The notes beneath the pieces are model-generated. The model worked only from the letters and a program-made list of their open reading frames with translations. It made no database searches and was not told the DNA's origin. From assembly GCA_026418215.1 (NCBI GenBank), contig JAOABT010000600.1, positions 1 through 12,825 on the forward strand: DNA of 12,825 bases, written 5' to 3'. Of the stretch, positions 1-6,071 are shown one piece after another. Made by a program: the position numbers and the translations under genes. Position 1 is the first letter of the stretch; each line of letters begins with the position of its first letter. The DNA is from Clostridia bacterium. Lineage in GTDB: Bacteria; Bacillota; Clostridia; DSM-8532.

Positions 1-23
1 CGTCAGATGTGTATAAGAGACAG
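1..23 (+). other. Nextera transposase adapter remnant (sequencing artefact)
   Basis: The window opens with CGTC followed directly by AGATGTGTATAAGAGACAG, which is the 19-base Tn5 mosaic end used in Illumina Nextera libraries. The preceding CGTC matches the read-1 adapter arm rather than the read-2 arm, whose corresponding bases end in CGG. Untrimmed adapter at a contig end is a known assembly artefact. Translated in the frame of the downstream gene it gives the peptide MYKRQ, a recurrent false N-terminus in protein databases. These bases should be removed before any annotation. Confidence 0.97.
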
Positions 24-1073
24 CCTTATGTCTACACTTCTTCTGCCGAAAAGACCCAGGATTTCAGTCTTTCGCTACATACTCTCGAGATTGATCCCTC
101 CAATCCCAACGTGGTCTTAAGACCTGTGCTTTCTCATGAGAGCCTTTTTGGATATGCCCTTTTAAGCGACATGGACAAAAAGTGGGGGGCGCTCGCAACC
201 ATCAACGGCGGCTTTTCTCATCCCACAGGGCTTCTGGGGGGCCTCTGCTATTTAGATGGTGAGCTGCTTACCTCCGGAACAGGGCAGTATCCCGTTCTTT
301 TTGGAGGCGATGGCAAGGTAGCGCTGCGTGACATTAAGAATCCCATTTGGCTGGAGGGGAGCCTTCCGGATAAAGCGGGGAGGAATACCGCCAAGGCACC
401 GGACGAACCCATCAAGCTTAAAAGCCTTTACTATAATGAATATCCGGATTCTCCCGGGCTCTATGTACTGACTCCCACGTACGGAAGCGAGAATCGTGTG
501 GATGGCCGCCAGTTGAATGCTGTCGTGTCAAACGGAGTGGTTCAGCGGCTTATCGAATCCAATGCCTCCTTTGAAATTCCTAAGGACGGCTTTTTGGTGA
601 CCGCCGTGGGCGCATATGCGGAGAACAGGCTCAGAGAGGGTGTTAAGCCCGGTATGCAGCTTAAGATCAGGTATGATATAACACCCGCCGAAGGTGCACT
701 CCCGCCCTATGCATGGGCTTATGAGTGCGGCAGCTGGATTGTGAAAAACAAAACCGTTGTGGTACCCAATAAGGATAACTGGGTTGGTACCCTGGAGACA
801 AGAACACCAAGAACAGCGGTGGGGATTAAAGCCGACGGAAAGGTTGTATTCGTTGTTGTTGACGGCAGGCAAAAGGGCTTAAGCGACGGCCTTACCGGCC
901 GTGAGCTGGCCGAAAGGCTCTTAGCCATGGGCGTTACGGACGCAGCCTTTTTAGATGGCGGGGCCTCGTCAGAAATGATAATCAATGGTAAAATGATGAA
1001 TAGCCCCGCAGCCGGCAGGGAGCGCTTGCTGGCTTCAGGCTTTGTGTTGATAAAAAATGATTTCAATCCATAA
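24..1073 (+). CDS. Phosphodiester glycosidase (NAGPA-domain) protein, 5'-truncated
   Basis: The reading frame is open from the adapter junction to a TAA at 1071. The apparent GTG start at position 9 lies inside the adapter, so the true start is missing and about 349 genuine residues remain. The product resembles the NAGPA (phosphodiester glycosidase, formerly DUF2233) family. These proteins are related to the enzyme that uncovers mannose-6-phosphate in animals and in bacteria are often linked to surface polysaccharides. Family-type landmarks are the early ATINGGFSHPTGLLGG segment, the central VDGRQLNAVVSNGVV strand, and the C-terminal VVDGRQ...GLTGRELAERL...AAFLDGGASSEMIING block, the usual acidic and glycine-rich active-site region. 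No signal peptide is visible, but it could be in the missing 5' part. The ROK kinase gene follows after 48 bases in the same direction, so the two may be cotranscribed. The substrate cannot be told from sequence. Confidence 0.85.
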   Translation, partial: PYVYTSSAEKTQDFSLSLHTLEIDPSNPNVVLRPVLSHESLFGYALLSDMDKKWGALATINGGFSHPTGLLGGLCYLDGELLTSGTGQYPVLFGGDGKVALRDIKNPIWLEGSLPDKAGRNTAKAPDEPIKLKSLYYNEYPDSPGLYVLTPTYGSENRVDGRQLNAVVSNGVVQRLIESNASFEIPKDGFLVTAVGAYAENRLREGVKPGMQLKIRYDITPAEGALPPYAWAYECGSWIVKNKTVVVPNKDNWVGTLETRTPRTAVGIKADGKVVFVVVDGRQKGLSDGLTGRELAERLLAMGVTDAAFLDGGASSEMIINGKMMNSPAAGRERLLASGFVLIKNDFNP

Positions 1074-1121
1074 AGCCGGGGTAGAATGTTCCTATAGAGA
1101 AGAGCACGCGGAGGTTTTAAG

Positions 1122-2087
1122 ATGGGCCAGAAATTTATTTGTATGGACATTGGAGGCAGCAAGATTCTCGGAGCGGTTGTCGACGAGAACAACGAAATTC
1201 TTCATCGCGTCAAAAAGAAAACAAAGGCCGAGCTGGGCACTGAAGCCGTTGACAGCCGGATTAAGGAAGTCATCGAGGAGCTTATTGCAGAATCAAAAAT
1301 AGACAGAGAAGACATTCGAGCTATTGGCGCAGGGGCTCCCGGTGTCATTGACACCGATAAGGGCACCGTTCTCTATGCCCCCAACATCCAGTGGAAGGAT
1401 CATCCTCTGGGAAGAATTATCGAAGAAGCCTATAAGGTGCCTTTTGTAGTCGGAAATGATGTGAATGTAGGTGTGCTAGGCGAATGGAAATATGGTGCGG
1501 CCAGAGGCTACAGCCATGCTCTGGGTATTTTTGTGGGCACAGGCATCGGCGGTGGCATTATCATTGACAACAAGCTATTCACGGGCTCCAAATTTACCGG
1601 AGCTGAGGTGGGGCACATGACGCTGAACACCGAGGGTCCCTTATGCAACTGCGGACAGCGGGGCTGTCTTGAGGCCTACGCCAGCAAGATTGCCATCACC
1701 AGGGAAATCAAGGCAGGACTTCATATGGGAGTGGAATCTTCACTTGCCGAGGCCGTTGAAAATAAGGAAGTCATTAAGAGCGGAGCCTTGAAAAAGGCTA
1801 TCAATGAAGGCGACAAGCTAGCTCTGTCGGCACTGGACCGTGCCGTTTATTACCTCGCAGCCGGAGCGGGAAACCTCATCAATATCTTCAATCCCGAGGT
1901 TCTTGTGCTGGGCGGCGGTGTCATGGAGGCTCTTGAAGAGGATATCATACCGCTATTCAATAAATATATCACACGCTTTGCCTGGCCCACCATGCTTTCA
2001 CAGGTCAAAATCAAGCCTTCTGAGCTCAAGGACGATGCTATTATTTACGGGGCAAGGGCTTTGATAAACGAGAGACTGGGCTTTTAG
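1122..2087 (+). CDS. ROK-family sugar kinase, probably glucokinase
   Basis: A 321-residue cytoplasmic kinase of the ROK family, expected to phosphorylate a hexose such as glucose with ATP. The N-terminal phosphate-binding motif DIGGSK is at residues 9-14. The GNDVNV motif at 111-116 carries the likely catalytic base Asp113. A second phosphate loop, VGTGIGGG, is near 138-145. The ROK signature follows: EVGH (Glu162, His165) and CNCGQRGCLE, giving a zinc site from His165, Cys175, Cys177 and Cys182. Length is typical of bacterial ROK glucokinases. The ATG at 1122 follows a GGAGG at 1110-1114 with a 7-base spacer. ROK members also act on N-acetylglucosamine, N-acetylmannosamine or fructose, and the neighbours do not decide the substrate. 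There is no N-terminal DNA-binding domain, so it is an enzyme rather than a ROK repressor. Glucokinase (glcK) is the likeliest call. Confidence 0.88.
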   Translation: MGQKFICMDIGGSKILGAVVDENNEILHRVKKKTKAELGTEAVDSRIKEVIEELIAESKIDREDIRAIGAGAPGVIDTDKGTVLYAPNIQWKDHPLGRIIEEAYKVPFVVGNDVNVGVLGEWKYGAARGYSHALGIFVGTGIGGGIIIDNKLFTGSKFTGAEVGHMTLNTEGPLCNCGQRGCLEAYASKIAITREIKAGLHMGVESSLAEAVENKEVIKSGALKKAINEGDKLALSALDRAVYYLAAGAGNLINIFNPEVLVLGGGVMEALEEDIIPLFNKYITRFAWPTMLSQVKIKPSELKDDAIIYGARALINERLGF

Positions 2088-2094
2088 TTTTTTA

Positions 2095-2124
2095 TTGTAT
2101 AGCCCTTCAGAAATGATTTATAAT
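2095..2124 (+). promoter_or_regulatory. Probable sigma-A promoter for ybaB-recR
   Basis: A perfect TATAAT at 2119-2124 lies 43 bases before the ybaB start. The best -35 partner is TTGTAT at 2095-2100 (3 of 6 consensus bases) at an 18-base spacing. The element sits in the 80-base gap after the ROK kinase gene. The -10 is strong and the -35 weak, so this is a moderate call. Confidence 0.45.
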
Positions 2125-2167
2125 GTGAACGTAGAGATTAATTGAATGAATTAAGGAGAGTAAAAAC

Positions 2168-2512
2168 ATGGCAAAGCACGGATTCCCCCTCGGAATGGGC
2201 GGAAATATAGGAAACCTTATGAAGCAGGCCCAGAAGATGCAGCAGGATATGTTAAAGGCACAGGAAGAGCTTGCTGAGAAGACGGTTGAGGCAACTGTCG
2301 GCGGCGGTGCCGTAACGGTTGTAGCTTCAGGCGCCAAGGAAATCAGAGAAATCCGCATCTCCAAGGATGCCGTTGATCCTGATGATGTAGAAACCCTGCA
2401 GGACCTGGTGCTTACAGCTGTAAACGAAGCGCTGAGACAGGCCGATGAGCTTGCAAAGAATACCATGGGCGGTGTGACCGGCGGCCTTGGTAACATTCCG
2501 GGACTGTTCTGA
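2168..2512 (+). CDS. ybaB: YbaB/EbfC nucleoid-associated protein
   Basis: A 114-residue protein of the YbaB/EbfC family, small dimeric DNA-binding proteins that coat the nucleoid. The sequence shows the family layout: a Gly/Met-rich N-terminus ([27 protein letters not shown]), a long charged helix, then the conserved [25 protein letters not shown] strand region, and a C-terminal helix ending in Gly-rich residues. The ATG at 2168 follows AAGGAG at 2153-2158. The stop codon shares one base with the recR start (TGATG), so the two are translationally coupled, as in many bacteria. The usual upstream partner dnaX is absent, and a ROK kinase takes its place. Length matches the family norm of 100-115 residues. 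Confidence 0.95.
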   Translation: MAKHGFPLGMGGNIGNLMKQAQKMQQDMLKAQEELAEKTVEATVGGGAVTVVASGAKEIREIRISKDAVDPDDVETLQDLVLTAVNEALRQADELAKNTMGGVTGGLGNIPGLF

Positions 2513-3111
2513 TGGACTATTTCTCAATACCGGTTCAGAAACTGATTGAAGAATTTGAGAAGCTGCCGGGCATTGGTCGAAAGACCGCCCAGCGGCTTGC
2601 TTTTCATGTTCTCGGATTATCCGAGGAGCAGGTGGTGGCCTTTGCAAAGGCCCTTGTGGACGCCAAGCGCAAAACAAAAGCCTGCACGGTTTGCGGCAAT
2701 CTGACTGAGAATGATCCCTGCCGCATCTGCTCGTCAGACAAGCGTGATGCCAGTGTGATCTGCGTTGTTCAAAGCCCCCGGGATGTGGTGGCTATGGAGA
2801 AGGTTCGGGAATTCAAGGGCGTTTATCATGTCTTGAATGGCCTCATCTCCCCGCTTGACGGCAAGGGGCCTGATGACATCAATATTAAGTCGCTCATCAA
2901 GCGAGTGGCGCATAGCCAGGTATCCGAGGTCATTCTTGCAACAAATCCTAACGTCGAGGGGGAAGCAACGGCTGTCTATATCTCCAGGATTCTTAAGCCC
3001 ATGGGCGTCAAAACAACGCGCATAGCGCAAGGTATTTCTGTGGGCGGTGACCTCGAATATGCAGACGAGGTGACACTCTACAAATCCCTTGAGGGGCGAA
3101 GGGAAATATAG
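2512..3111 (+). CDS. recR: Recombination mediator protein RecR
   Basis: A 199-residue RecR, the ring-forming DNA-clamp protein that works with RecO (and RecF) to load RecA onto SSB-coated single-stranded DNA during gap repair. Domains run in the expected order. The helix-hairpin-helix is at residues 8-35 ([15 protein letters not shown]). A four-cysteine zinc finger uses Cys58, Cys61, Cys70 and Cys73. The Toprim domain spans about 80-175, with acidic residues in the [10 protein letters not shown] segment, and a conserved C-terminal tail contains [12 protein letters not shown]. Length is standard (about 198-200). Its ATG overlaps the ybaB stop by one base. No terminator follows immediately; the first strong one is at 3213-3265. 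Confidence 0.97.
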   Translation: MDYFSIPVQKLIEEFEKLPGIGRKTAQRLAFHVLGLSEEQVVAFAKALVDAKRKTKACTVCGNLTENDPCRICSSDKRDASVICVVQSPRDVVAMEKVREFKGVYHVLNGLISPLDGKGPDDINIKSLIKRVAHSQVSEVILATNPNVEGEATAVYISRILKPMGVKTTRIAQGISVGGDLEYADEVTLYKSLEGRREI

Positions 3112-3116
3112 TCCTT

Positions 3117-3137
3117 AAATTCCCATACAAGGAATTT
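3117..3137. repeat. Inverted repeat just after recR
   Basis: AAATTCC at 3117-3123 and GGAATTT at 3131-3137 form a perfect 7-base inverted repeat around a 7-base spacer. It begins 6 bases after the recR stop and ends 11 bases before the -35 of the candidate amt promoter. No T-run follows, so it is not a usual intrinsic terminator. It could be an operator for the promoter or simply the structured 3' end of the recR mRNA. Confidence 0.4.
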
Positions 3138-3148
3138 GAAACGAACAC

Positions 3149-3177
3149 TTGATTTCGGTACCCATTTCGTATACAAT
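3149..3177 (+). promoter_or_regulatory. Candidate sigma-A promoter upstream of the amt leader
   Basis: TTGATT at 3149-3154 (4 of 6 consensus bases) and TACAAT at 3172-3177 (5 of 6) are separated by the ideal 17 bases. The predicted start of transcription is near 3184, giving an amt leader of about 207 bases. A strong intrinsic terminator (3213-3265) lies between this promoter and amt, so its output would be controlled by termination. Confidence 0.6.
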
Positions 3178-3202
3178 ACCCATGTGGATAACTTAATAGA
3201 AA

Positions 3203-3222
3203 TCAAAGTGATGGTGCTTTGA
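3203..3222 (+). promoter_or_regulatory. Possible antiterminator hairpin in the amt leader
   Basis: TCAAAG at 3203-3208 pairs perfectly with CTTTGA at 3217-3222 around an 8-base loop. The 3' half of this small hairpin is also the 5' base of the terminator stem (3215-3222 pairs with 3246-3253), so the two structures exclude each other. If a protein or ligand stabilised it, the terminator base would open and detach from the T-run. This is an inference from pairing alone. Confidence 0.35.
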
Positions 3223-3265
3223 ATGAAAGAGTCGTTCTCTTTCGTTTGAGGCATTTTTTGTTTTT
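3213..3265 (+). terminator. Intrinsic terminator in the recR-amt gap (possible attenuator)
   Basis: Bases 3215-3231 pair with 3237-3253 in 17 consecutive pairs, four of them G-U, around a 5-base loop (TCGTT). A T-rich tract with six Ts, a G and five Ts follows at 3254-3265. The G-U pairs mean the fold is good only in plus-strand RNA. It would end transcripts from ybaB-recR, and also those from the promoter at 3149-3177, which places it as a candidate attenuator for amt-glnK. Confidence 0.85.
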
Positions 3266-3390
3266 CTCGAGAAAGCCCGAAACAACAGGATAGCTCTATT
3301 TTTTTGGTTGAATGCTATTTAACCCTTTGTTTCCTATGCCCTTTTACATATCTATTAAGACAATGGAGTTTTATCTTTGGAGGATTAAGC

Positions 3391-4575
3391 ATGAGTTCGT
3401 CAAATGTTCTGTTTCTATTGATCGGCGCGGTCATGATCCTTGCCATGCATGCAGGCTTTGCATTTCTTGAAGCAGGGACAGTCAGCAAGAAAAACCAGGT
3501 CAATGCCTTTAATAAGACCATTTTTGATTGGGCTACCACCACAATTGTCTACTTTATTATCGGTTTCCCCCTTGCCTACGGTAAAACCCTTTACTCAAAC
3601 AGTGCCCTCTTCACCCAGAACAACGGCCTTGAGCTTGTCCGCTTCTTCTTTTTGGTAGGCTTTGCAGCCTGCATACCGGCTATCATTTCGGGCGGAATTG
3701 TCGGACGAATGAAGTTTTTCGCCCAGTGCATTGCCTCGCTCTTCCTGGGAGCCTTTATCTATCCCTTCTTTGAAAGCCTCGTATGGGGAAGGATTTCCTT
3801 TATGGGCCAGGCAGGGTCTTTCTTTGCGCAAGTATTCGGAGCACCGTTCCATGACTTTGCCGGCTCGGTTGTTGTACACTCCATAGGCGGTTGGATTGCC
3901 CTTCCCGCCATCATGATTCTCGGACCCAGAGCGGGCCGCTATGAGAAGCATCTGGATACACGCCCAAGCAATATTCCTTTTCTGTCATTGGGAAGCTGGA
4001 TTTTGATTGTGGGCTGGTTCGGCTTCAATGTCATGAGCTCTCAGAATATTGAGCAAATCTCAGGCTTGGTTGCCATCAACTCACTCATGGCCATGGTGGG
4101 CGGTACCATCTCCGGTCTGGTCTTTTCCAAGAACGATGCCGGCTTTACCCACAACGGCGCTCTCGCAGGATTGATTGCCATTTGTGCCGGTTCGGATGTG
4201 GTTCATCCTTTTGCAGCCATTTTCATTGGCGCTGTAGCAGGATTTATCTTCATCAAGCTCTTTGAGTTCGAAACCGAGAAGCTCAAGATCGACGATGTTC
4301 TGGGAGTTTGGCCTCTCCATGGCTTTATTGGCACCTGGGGCGGCATCGCTGCCGGTATCTTCGGCCGAAAGGCCTTGGGCGGGGTGTACGATCTCAGCTT
4401 CTGGGCACAGCTCTCGGGCTCCCTTTTGGCAGCCGTTTATGCCTTTGGAGCCGGTTTCGTCCTCTATAAGCTCATTGACAAGTTCTATGGTCTCAGAATG
4501 TCAGCACACGATGAAATGATGGGGTCTGATATGACCTTCCACAGAATTGAGTCCAACCCTGAGGAAAGTCTCTAG
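3391..4575 (+). CDS. amt: Ammonium transporter, Amt family
   Basis: A 394-residue integral membrane protein of the Amt/MEP/Rh family that conducts ammonium across the cytoplasmic membrane. The N-terminal helix holds the subgroup motif AGFAFLEAGTVSKKN. The twin-histidine pore is intact: His163 in DFAGSVVVHSIGGW and His310 in DDVLGVWPLHGFIGTWGG, matching His168 and His318 of E. coli AmtB. About eleven hydrophobic segments are visible, ending in a cytoplasmic tail (RMSAHDEMMGSDMTFHRIE) of the kind PII proteins contact. The frame is open back to a TTG at 3304, but I chose ATG 3391: it has GGAGG at 3379-3383 with a 7-base spacer, and the 29 extra upstream residues do not resemble the family. The PII gene follows 27 bases downstream, the standard amt-glnK pair, which predicts GlnK blocking the channel when nitrogen is plentiful. 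Confidence 0.95.
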   Translation: MSSSNVLFLLIGAVMILAMHAGFAFLEAGTVSKKNQVNAFNKTIFDWATTTIVYFIIGFPLAYGKTLYSNSALFTQNNGLELVRFFFLVGFAACIPAIISGGIVGRMKFFAQCIASLFLGAFIYPFFESLVWGRISFMGQAGSFFAQVFGAPFHDFAGSVVVHSIGGWIALPAIMILGPRAGRYEKHLDTRPSNIPFLSLGSWILIVGWFGFNVMSSQNIEQISGLVAINSLMAMVGGTISGLVFSKNDAGFTHNGALAGLIAICAGSDVVHPFAAIFIGAVAGFIFIKLFEFETEKLKIDDVLGVWPLHGFIGTWGGIAAGIFGRKALGGVYDLSFWAQLSGSLLAAVYAFGAGFVLYKLIDKFYGLRMSAHDEMMGSDMTFHRIESNPEESL

Positions 4576-4602
4576 GGGTAAGACAAGAAGGAGGATTTTA
4601 TT

Positions 4603-4944
4603 ATGAAGATGGTTATTGCTATTGTGAGGCCCGAAGCGGTTCAGGATGTTAAGGAAGCGCTCTTCAAGGCCGAGATACATAAGATGACAGTCAGCCATGT
4701 GAAGGGCTGCGGCCAGCAGATGGGCTACTTCGAGAGCTATCGAGGGAATATTACACAGGTCAATCTCTTGAACAAGGTGCGCTTTGAAATCGGTGTCAAT
4801 GACGAATTCGTCAAGCCTACCATTGATGCCATTATGAGCGTTGCCAGAACGGGAAAGATCGGGGACGGCAAGATCTTTGTGATGCCCATTGAGGAATGTA
4901 TCCGCATCAGAACCGGTGAAACCGGCGGCGTTGCCATAGGTTGA
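4603..4944 (+). CDS. glnK: PII nitrogen regulatory protein GlnK
   Basis: A 113-residue PII signal protein, a trimer that senses ATP/ADP and 2-oxoglutarate and controls AmtB-type channels and nitrogen enzymes. Conserved landmarks are Thr29, Gln39 and Lys58 for ligand binding, the T-loop at about 37-55 (GQQMGYFESYRGNITQVNL), the TGKIGDGKIFV nucleotide-binding stretch near 83-93, and IRIRTGE near the C-terminus. Tyr46 is kept, but position 51, the uridylylated tyrosine in E. coli PII, is Thr, so GlnD-type modification at that site is not possible. The ATG at 4603 follows AGGAGG. It shares an operon with amt, and an intrinsic terminator closes the operon at 4987-5026. Placement with amt favours the name glnK over glnB. 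Confidence 0.94.
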   Translation: MKMVIAIVRPEAVQDVKEALFKAEIHKMTVSHVKGCGQQMGYFESYRGNITQVNLLNKVRFEIGVNDEFVKPTIDAIMSVARTGKIGDGKIFVMPIEECIRIRTGETGGVAIG

Positions 4945-4986
4945 CAAAGTAAGTATATTAGGGGATTTAGCTAGAATAAAACGGCT

Positions 4987-5026
4987 TAGAGAGTGTGCTT
5001 CCAATGGGGCACACTCTTTGCTTTTT
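4987..5026 (+). terminator. Intrinsic terminator of amt-glnK
   Basis: Bases 4987-5001 pair with 5006-5020 in 15 consecutive pairs around the loop CAAT. The core AGAGTGTGC and GCACACTCT is perfect and a few outer and inner pairs are G-U. The stem is followed by CTTTTT (5021-5026) and more Ts. It separates the nitrogen operon from the encapsulin operon. Confidence 0.87.
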
Positions 5027-5035
5027 GTGTTTGCT

Positions 5036-5064
5036 TTCACTGCCTGTATCCATGATCATATACT
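5036..5064 (+). promoter_or_regulatory. Candidate sigma-A promoter for the encapsulin operon
   Basis: TTCACT at 5036-5041 (4 of 6) and TATACT at 5059-5064 (5 of 6) are spaced 17 bases apart, directly after the amt-glnK terminator. Transcription would start near 5071, leaving a leader of about 44 bases. The -35 overlaps the 5' arm of the helix described at 5039-5110, so mRNA from this promoter would lack that arm. Confidence 0.55.
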
Positions 5065-5110
5065 GAATTATTGAGTTTTAACTTAAAATTATTACAGGGA
5101 TACAGGTGGT
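5039..5110 (+). promoter_or_regulatory. Inverted repeat that would bury the encapsulin ribosome binding site
   Basis: CCTGTATCC at 5043-5051 is the perfect reverse complement of GGATACAGG at 5098-5106. In RNA the pairing extends outward through two G-U, one C-G and one A-U pair, giving 13 consecutive pairs (5039-5051 with 5098-5110). The 3' arm contains the entire AGGTGG Shine-Dalgarno sequence (5104-5109). The enclosed 46 bases hold a weaker A/U-rich hairpin (5066-5075 with 5082-5090, one bulged A). The helix can form only in a transcript starting before about 5039, such as read-through from amt-glnK. As DNA it could instead be a spaced operator. Confidence 0.6.
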
Positions 5111-5114
5111 TAAT

Positions 5115-6071
5115 ATGAACACGAATAACTTTACATTTTCTCAAACAAGCTTAAGCCCCAATGCAGCGAGGCTCCTGTCCAACAGAACAAAGTCGGTTCC
5201 CATGATGGAGGGCATCACACCAAGATGGCTGGTATCCTTTCTGCCCTGGGTTGCTGTGGAAGCGGGAGTTTATAATGTCAACAAGATCAGGAAGGATCTG
5301 ACCGAGACCAGAGAAAAAGCTATTGAGCTTTTAACCTGCACACTCCATGAAAATGACATTCCCAAGACCTTTCCCGATTATGATGAAAATCCTCGGGAAT
5401 ACACCCTGAGCCTCATTCAGACTATTCTCAAGGTCAATACAAACATCATCGATATTTTTAATAATCCTATCAATGCCCTGCAGGAGCAGATGCGGCTGAC
5501 CATCGAGGCCATGAAGGAAAGGCAGGAGCATGAAATCATCAATAACAAGGATTTCGGGCTCATCAATTGCGTTTCTCCGAAAATGACCCTATCAACCCGA
5601 AGAGGAGCCCCAACCCCTGACGACATGGATGAGCTCTTGGCCAAGGTATGGAAGAAGCCAGCTTTCTTTGTAGCCCATCCCCGGGCCATTGCGGCCTTTG
5701 GCAGGGAGTGTACCAGAAGGGGTGTCCCGCCTGTCATGGTTCATCTGTTCGGTTCACCGTTCATGACCTGGAGGGGAGTTCCCATTCTCCCAAGCGATAA
5801 GCTCCTGGTGGACGGAAGCGAGTCTCAGGGCAGCACGAAAATCCTTCTGATGCGTGTGGGCGAAAAGGAACAAGGCGTTATTGGCCTGCATCAGCCCGGT
5901 ATCCCCGAAGAATCAGCCACACCGAGCCTCTCAGTGCGCTTCGGAGGTATCGATGACAAGGGCGTCGCTTCTTATATTTTCAATCTGTATTTCTCAGCAG
6001 CTGTCTTAACCGATGATGCTTTAGGAATGCTTGAAAATGTAGAGGTGGGAAATTATTATGAATACCGTTAA
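5115..6071 (+). CDS. Family 2A encapsulin shell protein (SrpI-like)
   Basis: A 318-residue HK97-fold shell protein that should self-assemble into an icosahedral protein nanocompartment. The N-terminal segment at residues 25-57 (TKSVPMMEGITPRWLVSFLP, then WVAVEAGVYNVNK) is the family 2 hallmark, also seen in cyanobacterial SrpI. Further matches to SrpI, recalled from memory rather than aligned, are DYDENPREYTL at 89-99, RLTIEAMKERQEHE near 127-140, TRRGAPTPDD at 161-170, AHPRAIAAFGRECTRRGVPP near 187-206, MTWRGVPILPSDK at 217-229 and SAAVLTDDALGMLENVEV near 294-311. No cyclic-nucleotide-binding domain is inserted, which separates 2A from 2B. The frame allows a GTG at 5106, but I prefer ATG 5115 with AGGTGG at 5104-5109. 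The cargo desulfurase gene overlaps the 3' end by 14 bases. There are no phage genes around it, so it is not a prophage capsid. Confidence 0.93.
   Translation: MNTNNFTFSQTSLSPNAARLLSNRTKSVPMMEGITPRWLVSFLPWVAVEAGVYNVNKIRKDLTETREKAIELLTCTLHENDIPKTFPDYDENPREYTLSLIQTILKVNTNIIDIFNNPINALQEQMRLTIEAMKERQEHEIINNKDFGLINCVSPKMTLSTRRGAPTPDDMDELLAKVWKKPAFFVAHPRAIAAFGRECTRRGVPPVMVHLFGSPFMTWRGVPILPSDKLLVDGSESQGSTKILLMRVGEKEQGVIGLHQPGIPEESATPSLSVRFGGIDDKGVASYIFNLYFSAAVLTDDALGMLENVEVGNYYEYR

Noticed and set aside
3203..3253. ANTAR-type double hairpin antiterminator motif in the amt leader
   Set aside because: ANTAR target RNAs need two hairpins with six-base loops carrying A first and G fourth. The first hairpin here has a loop of eight (or six starting with G) and the second a loop of five, so the match fails.
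3263..3274. Perfect 12-base palindrome TTTCTCGAGAAA after the terminator
   Set aside because: A few 12-base palindromes are expected by chance in a window this long, and it has no clear relation to a promoter.
3304..3390. Longer amt start from a TTG at 3304
   Set aside because: There is no ribosome site before it, and the added residues do not resemble an Amt N-terminus; ATG 3391 has a well-placed GGAGG.
4941..4977. Promoter made of the perfect TTGACA at 4941 and TAGAAT at 4972
   Set aside because: The spacing is 25 bases, too long for sigma-A, and a strong terminator follows at once.
5115..6071. Prophage capsid gene
   Set aside because: The fold is shared with phage capsids, but there is no portal, terminase, protease or tail gene nearby, and the paired desulfurase marks a family 2A encapsulin.
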